Source: Adineta vaga (taxonomy: Eukaryota; Rotifera). Taken from it: DNA of 64,000 bases. The stretch covers positions 13,516,001 to 13,580,000 of the forward strand of contig CP075495.1 of the NCBI GenBank assembly GCA_021613535.1, read 5' to 3'. Positions 1-11,372 of this stretch are shown in pieces (position 1 is the first letter of the stretch; each line of letters opens with the position of its first letter). The notes under the pieces are model-generated. The model had not been told where the DNA came from, did not search any database, and saw nothing but the letters and a program-made list of their open reading frames with translations. The position numbers were made by a program, and so were the translations under genes.

Positions 1-204
1 GTATAGATGATTGAAAAAAGTATTAAATATCGATGATATTAAAAATCTAATCAATGATTCATATTTGATATCGATAGAAACTTATTTGACGAGAAATGCA
101 AATAAAGAAATAAGATAATAGTTTAAAATATTATTTTCTATATAACTTAAATAATTTAATCTCTACGAAAAATTTATTCGAAGAATTCTTAATCTGATTT
201 TTAG

Positions 205-1805
205 GTAATAATGCAAATGAATTCGATATACACGAACAACAACCAACAGAAGCTACTGATGATGGTAAATATATCTTTTGCATTCTATCTTTATTCATAA
301 TCGATATTTTCAGATGTGAATTCTTCTCAAAGACAAACAAAAGCAACAACACCAGTAAATATTAACAATGGTTTGTCTCGTATGATTTTTATACTTTTCG
401 AAATTTATTATTTCATTTATTTTAAAGATTCTTTTCAATCCCAATCATCACAAGAACATCATACAAAAGCTATATCAATCATACAACAAACAAATTCAAT
501 GGCAGAAAATTTTTCTTCTGTTACGTCAGATACAGAAACTATATTAGTAGAAGAACATCATCAACGGCCTCTACTTAATTATAGTCGTAGTCTTTGTGTA
601 CCATATAATGATGATGATGATGATAACAATGGTAGATTTTTCCAAAAACAAAACAAATTATGTGATCAACTTGTATTCTTGATTTAGATACATCAATAAT
701 TCAGGATTCATTGACAAATACATCTGAAATCTCATTAGATTTTAGTGGAATATTAAAAAAAGATAAGAATGATCTTGGACATATTATGATCAGCTATGAT
801 GATTCAACACGAGCAATATGTATGAAAATAGCGAAATATTTAAAAGTAAATAAAGCAAAAATTGATTTCACGTTAAACAATTTCTTATATATATATATAT
901 ATATTAGAATCGTAATTATATTGTTTGGATTGATCAAGATAATATATCCGGTGATGTTTTGACTTCTATGGCAACTGCTGTAGAAAATTGTTTTGTTGTA
1001 TTAATGGCAATTAATGAAGAATATTATAACAGTCGATATTGTCGATTAGGTACATTGATTTGTCATCTTCGTACTTGCTTTTTTTTTGAAAGATTACTTT
1101 TGTTTTAGAAGCTGAATATTCTGTTGAAAGAAATAAAGTATCAATTCCAATGTTAATGCAAGCTGGTTATCGTCCACAAGGCTGGCTTGGAATAATCAAT
1201 GGTGCTAAATTACATATTGATTTTTCTCAAATTCAATTTGATGAAGCATTCAATTTATTAGTAAGAGAAATTGAAGCTGTTCGAACTTCGTTGGGTGCTG
1301 ATGAAAATAGTATGACATCTTATTAGTCTCTAACAATGTGAAATTTATTCATTTCTTTAATTAGTTTCAATGAATAGTAATAATTCAATAACAACAATGA
1401 ATAGTTCATGGTTTCATTCGCAAAATGTTCATGATTGGTCAATATATGATGTAATTGAATGGTTAAATCGAGAAAAACTTGAAATGTAAAATGAACTTTA
1501 ATTCATTTCAAAAGAAAAAAAATGAATTATTTTTGTTTAATTTAGGTTTGAAAATACTTTAAGTAACTTTACCGGTGCAACACTTTGGCAATTATATAAA
1601 ATTAAATTCGATGTAAACTAATTGGTCATATCATTTCGTTTGATTTTCGTTTTTTTTAATTATCTTTTAGTCACCATCAGATTATTATCGAACGGTTGAT
1701 GTTTTACTTTCACCAACAATTCCACTTCGACTTTTTCATATTTTAACATTTAATGCTGCACTTGAAAATCTTTTTTCCAAATCATCTCCATCCATACATC
1801 GATAA
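205..1805 (+). CDS. TIR + SAM domain protein (5' partial)
   Basis: Predicted cytosolic signalling protein or NAD+ hydrolase. I join exons at about 205-264, 314-370, 428-631, 688-845, 908-1049, 1109-1309, 1365-1485, 1546-1612 and 1671-1805; all introns are GT-AG, 49-62 nt, and keep frame. After a low-complexity Ser/Asp-rich leader comes a TIR domain: HIMISYD starts strand A, WIDQDNISG is the BB loop, and NSRYCRLEAEYS holds the Glu that lines up with the catalytic Glu of NAD+-cleaving TIRs such as SARM1. A SAM-like helical domain follows (VHDWSIYDVIEWLNREKLE). The order TIR then SAM is the reverse of SARM1 (SAM-SAM-TIR). The exon at 205 begins right after an acceptor, so the true N-terminus lies upstream, probably outside the window. 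Domain calls are fairly secure; enzyme activity is inferred. Confidence 0.75.
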
Positions 1806-2577
1806 AATTCATTATGGCAAATTACCAACACTAAATATACCGAGTCAATCAAATTCTTCCGATGCCAAAATTCGGATTGTATCTTGAATATATTTCTCGT
1901 TGTCTTTCGATGTATTTTTTCTGTCTTAATTTAGAATATTTTTCTATAAAAGCAACAATTCGTCTTTTTTATCGGTTAAATAAAAAAACACAAATGTACT
2001 GTATATTTTACCTCTATAATGTTAAAAATTATGGCCATTATTGGTTTCTATGAAGGTCGTAGATCAATTTAATGAGTCATCATTATTACTAGATGGTAAC
2101 CTTTATAATGAAGAAGAAAAACATGATGACGCATGTTTACTTTTCGTTTTTTTCTTTCTGCATGGGTTTTTTACCCGATGACAGACACTCGTGTTGCCCA
2201 GACTGATACGTAATTGCGAGCTTTGCAGACAGACAAAAAAACATGAGAGAAAAACACATATTTTTATAACTATAAAGAAGCCGAATAACATGACGGCGTT
2301 TATAATCGAAGAATAAAAGAAAGAAAGAAAGAGAGAGACAGAGACACTAAAAAAAGTGCTTTATATATATTTTTGCGCAAAAATACGTCGACATTCATAT
2401 CTTTTTCTATTCAAACATCAGCAGTATACGCATTTCAAAATTGACTTTTACATGAAACATGAGCGTGTTTTTTCTTGGTTAATATTTTGAAATAATTCGT
2501 ATCATATAATCAGAAAAAAAAACTTATTCATTTCTAGAGTGATTGATTAATCTAGTTGTTTGTTTTTCGACGAAAAT
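1806..2577. other. Intergenic between TIR-SAM and Rel-A
   Basis: No coding exon is supported. It holds the 3' flank of the TIR-SAM gene, an AG-rich run near 2308-2345, and the probable promoter and leader of the Rel gene starting at 2578. The short open frames here lack splice context or recognisable protein. Confidence 0.6.
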
Positions 2578-4924
2578 ATGGATCCACCATTAGAATTTTC
2601 ATTTGACACTATTTCTTTAACTAGTCAACAACAACCATCATTAACTCTTAATTTAGCTGATGGCGATAACCTCGATCAAGTATGAGTCTTCAGCAATTTA
2701 ATAAAACTTAGATTTGTAATATTTTTTTCTTTTTAAAGTTACTAGGAGACTGTCCTCCACTAACTGATTTTCCTGATAATAACGTTTCAACTGACTTCTC
2801 CTCAAACAACGATGATATCCAATTTGATATTAATGCTCTGATCCATCCAAGCGATGATCGTAAGTTTCCTTGAAAGAAACATATTCAAAATTGTTTCGTT
2901 TGTTGCACATGAGAAAACAGAATAAAGTAAACATGATCTTTTTATCATTTTTTTCTTTTATATAAATATTCTTATCTTATGTTTTAACTCACTTTTTCTA
3001 GCGAATAATATAACGAGTATTGAAACGCAATTCTCTCGAACGTCAATTGATGATAATAATGCTATATTAGAATTACTTGAATCCTATACGTCTAATGATC
3101 CATTACAGCCAAGTACATTCACTGAACAAATTGATTTTTCGGAAATTTTCTCACCACCGCCAGGTAGATTGTTTGATTCTAAATTGTATTAATGATCTTT
3201 AACTAACTACATTAATAGCATCTGTATCTGTCGGTAATTCACCTGTTGAACCAAAAGCGAATGATAGTAAGTCATTGAATGAATAGAATAAGTTTTCATT
3301 CTTGAATACTTTTTAGTTTCATATGATGCACAAGATTGTGTTAATGAACAAGACAGATTGTATCGAAGAGCAACACAATCAAAGAACAGCAAGCGTAAAT
3401 CAATTTAGTTTATCATGTAATTGTACGATTCTATAATGAATATTTAATAGGTCGTCAACAGCGCCCCACAACTGTCGCACCTGTTGATTATTATATAAGT
3501 ATGTTTGAACTTCTAGTTTCTTATAACCGATTGTTTAATGAATATTTTCCATTATTTCCTTTTCAGATTCTGGTGCTTGTGAACCGTGTACATCGCAAGT
3601 ACAAAGTGATTATGTATATCAACAACAAAGTATGTATAAATAAATCTATTTGAATTATTTTCATTCGATTTGTTTTTCTTCTATTAGGTCTTCAATATGA
3701 TACATTTGAAACCAAAAAAATACGTATTCTTGCTCAACCGCGTTCAAAATTTCGTCCACGAACACACAATGAAAGTAAAAATTCGTCTCACTATGTTCGT
3801 TGTGAAGACGGCGTTAAACCAGAACATCCAACAATAGCTGTATGAAATTCATTTAGTAACTTTTTCGTACGATAATATACATTTGTTCACATTAGATACC
3901 ACAAGAATGGAATTTTCATGCCGAAGTGAATTTTATTGAAGTTGCTTGGGTTGGTCTGGACAAAGCATCACATCCATATACATTGCACAATAAAAATAGT
4001 TCAGAAACACTTGAAGATCATGTAATGATCTTTAAACAACATGAACCCAATATAATCTATTTTCGTTTAACAAATGAAGATTTTCTCAATGGATACAAAA
4101 CGTATGTCCTATGATTTGTTGAAGATTAATTGATGATATTTTCTATTATACTAATAGATTTATGTTTGAATTGATTAAAAGTAAACAAGATGAATTTATA
4201 ACGAAAGAATTAATTCGAACACGACAATTAGAACACTCAATGCTTCGTTTTACACGAGTTTTTCAACTGGGAAAAGGTGATTATCTGCGTGATGAAGGTA
4301 GTGTTGAATATTCGACCGTTATGAGTGAAGGTAAAGCATGGTCTATTCGCAATTTTTAATTTATAATTATTTGTCAATAAATTAGGTTATGGTGAGGTTG
4401 ATGTTGAACATATGGGTCCACGATATGGACCAATGAGTGGCCAAGAAATGATATACATGGTTTTAAAAGGTCGAATTCTAAAAAATGATTTAAAAATTGA
4501 AATTACTGAACCATCTTTTGGCTGGACTTATCCTGTATCGAATTTTACTAAAAATGGCAATGTTGTTTATTTTCTAATGCCAGCTTTTCCTTATCAACAA
4601 TATGGAGAAACAATCAAAGTGAACATTATTGTCTATTATAAAGATGAAGAAATCGCACAAAATATCTATCTGTACAAAAAATCCTTAGATGGTATGTATA
4701 GAATTGTTGACAACGATATAGTTTTACATTTTGTTTATTCAATAGAAGAATTAGCTGCACTTCATTTGAACGATTCACAAGAAACAACAAGTTCATCATT
4801 ACAACCAAATAATTTCAATGCATTCGATTTAATTAACGGAACTGATATACTTTTAAATTCTGTATCAAAAAAAGCTTCGGCAACGAAACGTACGACAAAA
4901 CGTTTAAACAATAAACAAAAATGA
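2578..4924 (+). CDS. Rel-homology transcription factor, Rel-A
   Basis: Divergent Rel/NF-kB-NFAT-class DNA-binding protein with no ankyrin repeats. The first exon (2578-2679) encodes 34 residues from ATG; about ten further short exons follow, with introns near 50-60 nt. The acidic, Ser-rich N-terminal third resembles an activation region. The Rel DNA-binding half begins around 3700 with a recognition-loop-like stretch, QPRSKFRPRTHNESK, and ends with SMLRFTRVFQ, matching the last strand of the Rel N-terminal domain. The dimerisation (IPT) half begins at VEHMGPRYGPMSGQEM, about 4405-4460. A basic C-terminus (KRTTKRLNNK) could be a nuclear signal. An intron at about 4690-4745 lies inside the longer unspliced frame. 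It is paralogous to the genes at 16032 and 21218. The usual RFRYxCEG signature is absent, so the subfamily is uncertain. Confidence 0.72.
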
Positions 4925-4990
4925 GAGACTTTCAAATTGCTTTTGTCCATATATATATATTATTTCACTTCGGATATTAGTTTTAAGCAT

Positions 4991-5159
4991 ATGTTAATTT
5001 TTGTTATTCATTTGTGTAACAGGTTGTCTTTATGCGTGTTAATAGCTAGTATAGATCTTAGTTTAATAAAAGAACTAACTAACATTTACTTTTAATTGTT
5101 GATAGTATTCGTAATTATTGCTTCACACATTTGAAATATGATCAAATGTATGATCACGA
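4991..5159. repeat. 169-bp dispersed repeat, copy 1
   Basis: It begins ATGTTAATTTTTGTTATTC and ends ATGATCACGA. It matches 15179-15347 over the full 169 bp with a single difference (AGCTAGTAT here, AGCGAGTAT there). It lies 66 nt past the Rel-A stop and contains AATAAA at 5065-5070, so it may supply that gene's poly(A) signal. I see no terminal inverted repeats or target duplication. A solo LTR or retroelement fragment is possible but unproven. Confidence 0.85.
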
Positions 5160-6876
5160 ACGGCTTCAAGGATGAAACTGATTGTGTATGAATGACTATT
5201 GACAATATATTATTTATCTTATGAGAATATGATTTGTTATAATCTACACCTATATTGAGTACAAAGGGAAGAAAACTTCTATTATTCGTTTGAGAAAATA
5301 TGACGTAATTGGCTTACTAATATTGAAGAAAATAAAGATTAATAACACATGATAATGAATATACTAAGTAAATTCATATATGGTATATTGTAAATCTAAT
5401 CTATCTTGAGATTTTATCGAAATATTCGTTGACAATACATGGCAAGTGTCAATCATTTTTCGTTCTTTTACTCAAAAGAACTAGAGAGTACTCGAGCTTT
5501 ACTGAAGTACAGAATGCGATGCGATTAGCATTCGTTAAAATGTTTCAATCGTCATTTTTTTCTATCTTTTTTTTCATGTATGCTATCAGCTGTAACACAT
5601 CTGTTGAACGAAGTTCGTGCCTAACTTTTCTTCTTAACAACTTGATTTTAATTATCTCACAAAATTTCAAAGTCAAAATCGTTTTTCTATGGTCTTTCTG
5701 AGTACGTATAGAACGTCACAATTAAATTCTGATTATAGATTTTTCAAATAGAGTTTCGGTATTTTTATCTTTTTTTTTAATGAAATTTTTATGATGTCCA
5801 CTTCTCGAGATCATCGCGTAACTAAATGAGGACTTTACATGCGTACGTCGAGAAAGGAATCAGGAAATAAAAAAAGAAAAATCAAGAAGCACTACAGTAA
5901 TGCTCAGCTCATTCTTCGCATCGCATTAATAAAGAAAATATGCTGTTAATTTCATTTCAAATGAATTTTTAGAAAAATATTATTTTGTTTAAGAGAATAA
6001 ACATCTGTTTGATAAATTTCTGTTATCATGTCTTTAGGGAATATATTCTAAGTTATGTTTATCATAACAAATATAATATCTATTAGAAAAAAAGGTTTCA
6101 CTAAGAATGTGCTTATTCATATGATCGAAATTTAGATAATGACAATAAGAAATCCATTAGTTCTTTTTATATTTTATTATACAAAAATATTTATATTGAA
6201 GAAAATAGATTATTCATGAATTCTTTTGAATATAATAAAAAAAATAGTTGATAGATTCTTTCACTCTTTTTCTTGATAAATATCTGAAAAAAAGATGCGA
6301 TGACCGATGATTAGTTCTCTCATTTTAATATAAATATATATGTATAAAAGATTTTTTTTATTATTTGTTATTTAAAAACTGATAAAAAAGACAGAATATT
6401 TTCTTGATTATCATTGTAATGTATATCTGTTGTTCCATCGTTTTTTGTTGGAATCTTCGTATTGATCGCATTTGCTCCATCGGATGATATTGTCTGACTT
6501 ATACTCCACTGAGATTCACTTAATACCGATTGATTTACCTCTAGAAAATTATTCTGATAAAAAATCATGTAAATTTTTTACATTAATAATTTTCTTTATA
6601 GCGGCAATCAAGAGATCTAACGATATTTAAATAATAATCTTCACGCGTTATTTTGTGAGAATTCTTCTTTGTTTCTCCAAAGACATCTCAAGCATCTCCG
6701 ACCTGCAAGATATGTGATACCACACTTTATTATGATTTCATGTACCACGTTGCCATTGAATGTGAAGATTATTCATTGTATTAATAATTTTTAATAAACA
6801 CATTCGATTTTTTTTCGATTAATTTTTTGTTTTTCATCACAAATATTTCATTCTCATATACGATTAAAAAAACCTG
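5160..6876. other. Intergenic, AT-rich
   Basis: No gene recognised. The frames at 5429-5701 and 6368-6568 give low-complexity proteins without family features or splice support. Confidence 0.55.
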
Positions 6877-7770
6877 ATGACGAGTATTGGCCCATTATTT
6901 GATTTAAATGAATTAAATGAAGAACAACAAAAGAAATTTCAGCTTGTTTCTACTGAATTAAAAGCTAAATTTCAATCTTATTTAGAATATAAACTTAATT
7001 TATCATTAAAAATACCATTTAATAAAGAAGAAGAAGAAGAAGAAAATGAATGGAATTATGAATTATATCGATTTCTTCGTGCAAGAAAATGGAATATTGA
7101 CCATACAATTAAATCACTTTATGATATGTTACAATGGAGAATTGATAATCAAGTTGATTCAATTTTAGAAGATGAAAAAATTATTGAAAAAACAGAACTT
7201 TTAAGAAAAATTCTTCCAAATCTAAATCATGGTTATACAAAAATAAATCAACCTTTATATTTTGAAAAATCTGGTATTATTTTTCTTGATAAAATTTTAA
7301 GTGAATATACAAAGGAAGCATTACTTTGATGTCATACTTATTGGTTAGAATTAAATTGTCAAAGAGCTAAAGAACGTAGTAAACAAATTGGTAAACATAT
7401 TGGAAATTTGACAATTATTTCAGATTTATATGGTTGTAATATGAATATTAGAAAGATTCTTTCTTCATTTAAACAATCACTTTATATCGATGAAAATTAT
7501 TATCCAGAAAGACTTTCACATATGATTCTTATTAATCCACCAACGATTTTTCCTGTTTGATGGAATATTGTTAACCCTTGGCTTGATCCAATTACAAAAT
7601 CAAAAATTATTGTTATTAAAAAAGGAAAGGATATTAAAAATACTTTATTACAATATATTGATTCTGATCAATTACCAATTAAATATGGAGGAACTTGTCA
7701 ATCATGTTCAAATGCTCCGAATTGTATTCCGGTTTTTGATTGGACTCAAGAAAAATTAAACGTGAAATAA
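6877..7770 (+). pseudogene. Intronless Sec14/CRAL-TRIO copy with two in-frame TGA codons
   Basis: A single frame from ATG 6877 to TAA 7768-7770 encodes a Sec14-type lipid-transfer protein, interrupted only by TGA at 7327-7329 and TGA at 7558-7560. The CRAL-TRIO N-terminal helix (LYRFLRARKWNIDHTIKSL, then LQWR) is followed by the lipid-binding fold (ISDLYGCNMN, ENYYPERL, NPWLDPITKSKI, LPIKYGGTC). No frameshift occurs over about 890 bp. The lack of any intron among intron-dense neighbours suggests a retrocopy or an acquired gene. Sense codons one step from TGA (CGA, TGG, TTA) would restore conserved-looking residues at both sites. TGA readthrough or base-call error cannot be excluded, but a young pseudogene is the simplest reading. 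Confidence 0.75.
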
Positions 7771-8447
7771 AAGAAAATTTTCAATTTTCAATAAACTATC
7801 TATTCGAAACTATAAACAATATCACTTTTAAGAGTCTAAGTGAGAATCAATACGTTGATTATGAACAGTTCATATAAGTAGAAGGTACATGTTATGACCG
7901 AATATGATCATGTACAAAAGATATAAGCAATAACGATATTTTCTTTTGAATTAAGGAGCAACCTATATGTTGATCTCGAATATTTCAAATAGAGAGATAA
8001 GATAGATTTGAAATATAAGAATGGATTGGATGTTTTCTTCATCCTTTGCTTTTCATTTTCTTATAAAGAGAAAATATTTTTAGTTTGAACATAAAATATT
8101 CTCATTGAAATATCATCAATAAAATCTTCTTCGACCACGTTATTCAATCTTTTCTTTTGTCTCTTAGTAGTGTTCAGTCTTTCATTCTTTGTTTTTATTT
8201 CTATAAAAAGGGAAGAATATCAAAAACGTGTTCTTGATGTAAACGATTTGTCGAATTTATTAGATCATTTCTCATCCTCAAAGAGATAAATCCACTTCAT
8301 TAATTAGAATTAATAGTACTTTTCTCGTTTCTTTCGAATTGAATTCAAATGGAAATATAACAAGAGAAGCAGTCGAACAATCATTTGTACTTGTTGCATG
8401 GCAACCGAATTTAGTAAGTATTTTCTAATTCAATATTCTATTTAAAT
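7771..8447. other. Intergenic
   Basis: No gene is supported. A short coding-looking stretch with a GTAAGT donor lies at about 8335-8411 on the + strand, but the next acceptor leads straight into a stop. Confidence 0.45.
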
Positions 8448-9864
8448 CTATTTTAAAAAATTCAGGTTAAATGAATTTAAACCAGTTAAAAATCCAAAAC
8501 ATGGTTTCATTTTCGTTAAAGGATGCTGGACAAGCCGTCGATGATCTGGTCGTCGATGTGGATTTTGCTGAAGACAATGATGAAGAACATCTTGAACGAG
8601 AGGAGAGCGGGTTGGTGAAACACCATGTGGTGTTCTCGTATTTTCATATACAGGTCTTTTCCATAAGTTAGAAAATATAAAATAGCACCTAGTGACCAAT
8701 TATCAGCTTTTGATGTAATCGGTATTCGACCTGAAAAACATTCAGATTCAGGTGCACTATAAGGACGAGTACCACCTGCCATTTGACGTCCACTGTATCT
8801 ATATAAAAGAAAACCAAGAATATACAATGATAATAAAAAAGAAAATTTACTCTGCGAGTTCATCTTGTGCCATACCAAAATCAATAAATTTTAGCCTTGG
8901 TCCAAAAAATAATAAATTAGCTGGTTTGAGATCACGATGGACCTGGATTATTAAATTTAGTGATAATAATTATTCTCTTAGAGATGTTTTAATCGTTTGT
9001 TTTATATTAAAAATAAAATAACGAAAGATCTTTTCTTTATAAATACTCAACAGAACAAAGAATATTAAGAAAACATTCGTATATAGTTTCTTTTTTCATA
9101 ACTACTCATGTGTTTTAAGATGAGAAGAATTCTAGATATTGTTTATCTATTTTAACTTACAATACCATGTCGATGAAGTACAAGAATAATATTAACTAAT
9201 TGTATTCATATTTTCTGCCGATCTTCTGGTGGATTATAATCATCATCATCAGTTGTTTTTGATCTTATACGTATTTGATGAAGATTTCTCACTCTATCTA
9301 TTATTGATTCATCCCCTAATTCCATAAAAATAAAAGCCAAATTATATTTCGAATTAAATTCAAATCCATACGTTAATACAACATGTTCAGTTTCATTACG
9401 CAATCTATTAGCCATTTTAGTTTCAGTCACAAAAGAATATAGACGTTCATTTAAACCAACATTTCTTGAACGATTAAAATCAAACACTTTAACAGCAACA
9501 TATTCACCTATAAATTGAGATTTAATATTTTATAATAATATATTAGATTTAACTTCATATTAAAAATTAGTATCTTAAAAACTCGAGGAAAACTATTTTT
9601 GCTTTTATCGAAATCAGATAATCTGGCAATATCAATTAGACTATGTTCGGACATACAGACGATAACACGTACTTAATAGATTTCATTAAAAGAAAAGAAA
9701 ATATTCCTACCGTTTCGTGTTATAGATGTCCAAACAGATCCATATGTTCCAAAGCCTAATCGATCGAGTAAAGTATATAATTCACCTTGGATCTTAAATG
9801 TTCGATTGGCTGGTTTTATTTCTTTAGAAAAAATTCGATAAACAAAATCTAAAATAATATTCAA
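8448..9864 (-). pseudogene. Mps1/TTK-like protein kinase, damaged and 5'-truncated
   Basis: Reads right to left. The glycine loop (RLGFGTYGSVW) and preceding ANRTFKIQGELY resemble the start of the TTK kinase domain. After an intron come the lysine motif (EYVAVKVFDF), the catalytic loop (VHRDLKPAN), DFG (FIDFGMAQ), SAPE and the ADNWSLGAILYFLTYG segment, so every catalytic motif is present. Two lesions remain: TGA at 9206-9208 where kinases of this group have Trp before LVNIILVLHRHG, and a 2-bp TA duplication near 8646-8650 that shifts frame just before the last helices (DVLHHCLQQNPHRRP). The large N-terminal region of TTK is not visible; an acceptor near 9850 implies lost or unseen upstream exons. 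A recently dead gene or a poor-quality assembly patch are the two readings. Confidence 0.65.
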
Positions 9865-11372
9865 TATTAAAAAAAAGTGTTTATCATATACAATAATAAT
9901 AGCTCAGTTATGTTTCCCTTCTATAAATGTTATAGACATTAACGTCGATTCTTTATCTATATAAACATGTTTTTGAATATAATTATTAAAGAAATGAAAG
10001 AAAATATCGTCATGCTTTGTTAACGAAAGAAATTTAATATAATTATATTTATTTCCCTGACGAGATTTTTCTCATCAATTGCCGATGAGATTCTAATGCA
10101 AAGATTTCTTCGTTTTTGATTTAATTTTATAAAAGAGTTTCTAAATTTTAAATAGAAAATCAAAATCTTTTTTTTTGTCTTTTGATTGATTATAAAACGA
10201 CGATGAAAAAATATTATTTAGTTTTCCTTTTTGTCAAGGATGTATCATATCATATGTCTAAGTTAAAAGCATCAATGAGATTTAATATCTTTTATTGCTC
10301 TCATTATTCATCAAACAAAATGACAGTCAATGATCTTGGACATGAGAAATTTGATTTGATTTTCAAATAAATATATTTTATTAATTTAAATAATCTTGAT
10401 AAAGAAAAAAAAAGAATTATTTTATTTAGATAATCTGAAAGTTATTGTATAAAGACTTTAAAGATTAAGAAAATGGAATGTCATTTAGCTTTAGAACAAT
10501 TAATTCAAACAATTAATTCTACGGAGAATTGAAATAAATATTCAAGATATTCTTCTAAATGGTGAAAATCAAATTGAATATAAAGAAATTTGTTTTGCTA
10601 AATTTTCATTTAATAAAAAAACGTAATGAATTAAAGGGATTTCTTAATGTCAATTATTTACTGATAAGATTAAATGCAACTTTTATTATATAATTACATA
10701 TTTTTTCATCTAATAAGTTATATAATAAAATGGTGTCCGACTGATCATCACAAACATCATCATTGTCTCCAGTGTGTAATGTTTGCAAACATAAGTTCGG
10801 ATAATGCTGATGATTACAACGATCAAGATCAAATAGATACATATATACTTACCGGATTAGACCTATAGACGTGGTTTATTTTACAAGGATATTGCCGACG
10901 GACGCTGTAAAAGAAATAAATCCACTCTCTCATAATAGAAGATCCGATAAAGGAAAAATTCCCAGTTATTTTGCGTTTTTCTCAGTAAAAATAGTCAAAA
11001 ATTCCAAAAAAGTTTACCATACCGTAATAGAAGACCCAGCGTCTTTTATTATGAAGGGAGTTTATTTAAATGTCCATTATAGATGTCCTTGCTAGCTGAT
11101 ATTTTACCTCAAGATTTTATATAGTGAGCGCGCGTCCTCACAGTTCGAAAAGATACGTTCAGATAGAGGCAGTTGTCTTTCATCAATGTCACAGTTGAAT
11201 CGAAACGTATGGATGTTAATCAATTATAGTAATTATTATCTTAATCAATATTGGTAGATGATATGTGAAACACTCATATCTTTTTTCACCATATGTTTTA
11301 GTAGATCAATAAATAAGACATGATTTATTCACTTAAATCATTTTTTTCTTTTCTTTTTCAGATTTTATTTCA
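9865..11372. other. Intergenic with a decayed coding remnant
   Basis: At 10470-10615 a remnant reads MECHLALEQLIQTINSTEN, then after a frameshift EINIQDILLNGENQIEYK, then stops. A more decayed relative lies at 14165-14305. The family is not recognised. The stretch 10860-11095 is open on + (74 aa) and less AT-rich, but no homology is recognised. A TATA-like TTTATATAG lies near 11117-11125 upstream of the TPR gene. Confidence 0.4.

Noticed and set aside
632-687. Apparent frameshift in the TIR-SAM gene
   Set aside because: A 56-nt intron starting GTAGAT and ending TTTAG joins the two frames exactly.
4991-5159. Terminal-inverted-repeat transposon reading of the 169-bp repeat
   Set aside because: The ends are not inverted repeats and neither copy has a target duplication, so I report it only as a repeat.
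7327-7560. Selenocysteine recoding of the two TGA codons in the Sec14 copy
   Set aside because: No SECIS-like structure was seen, and Sec14 proteins have no selenocysteine at these places.
10871-11095. 74-codon + strand frame
   Set aside because: No recognisable family, splice link or repeat identity; left as unexplained sequence.
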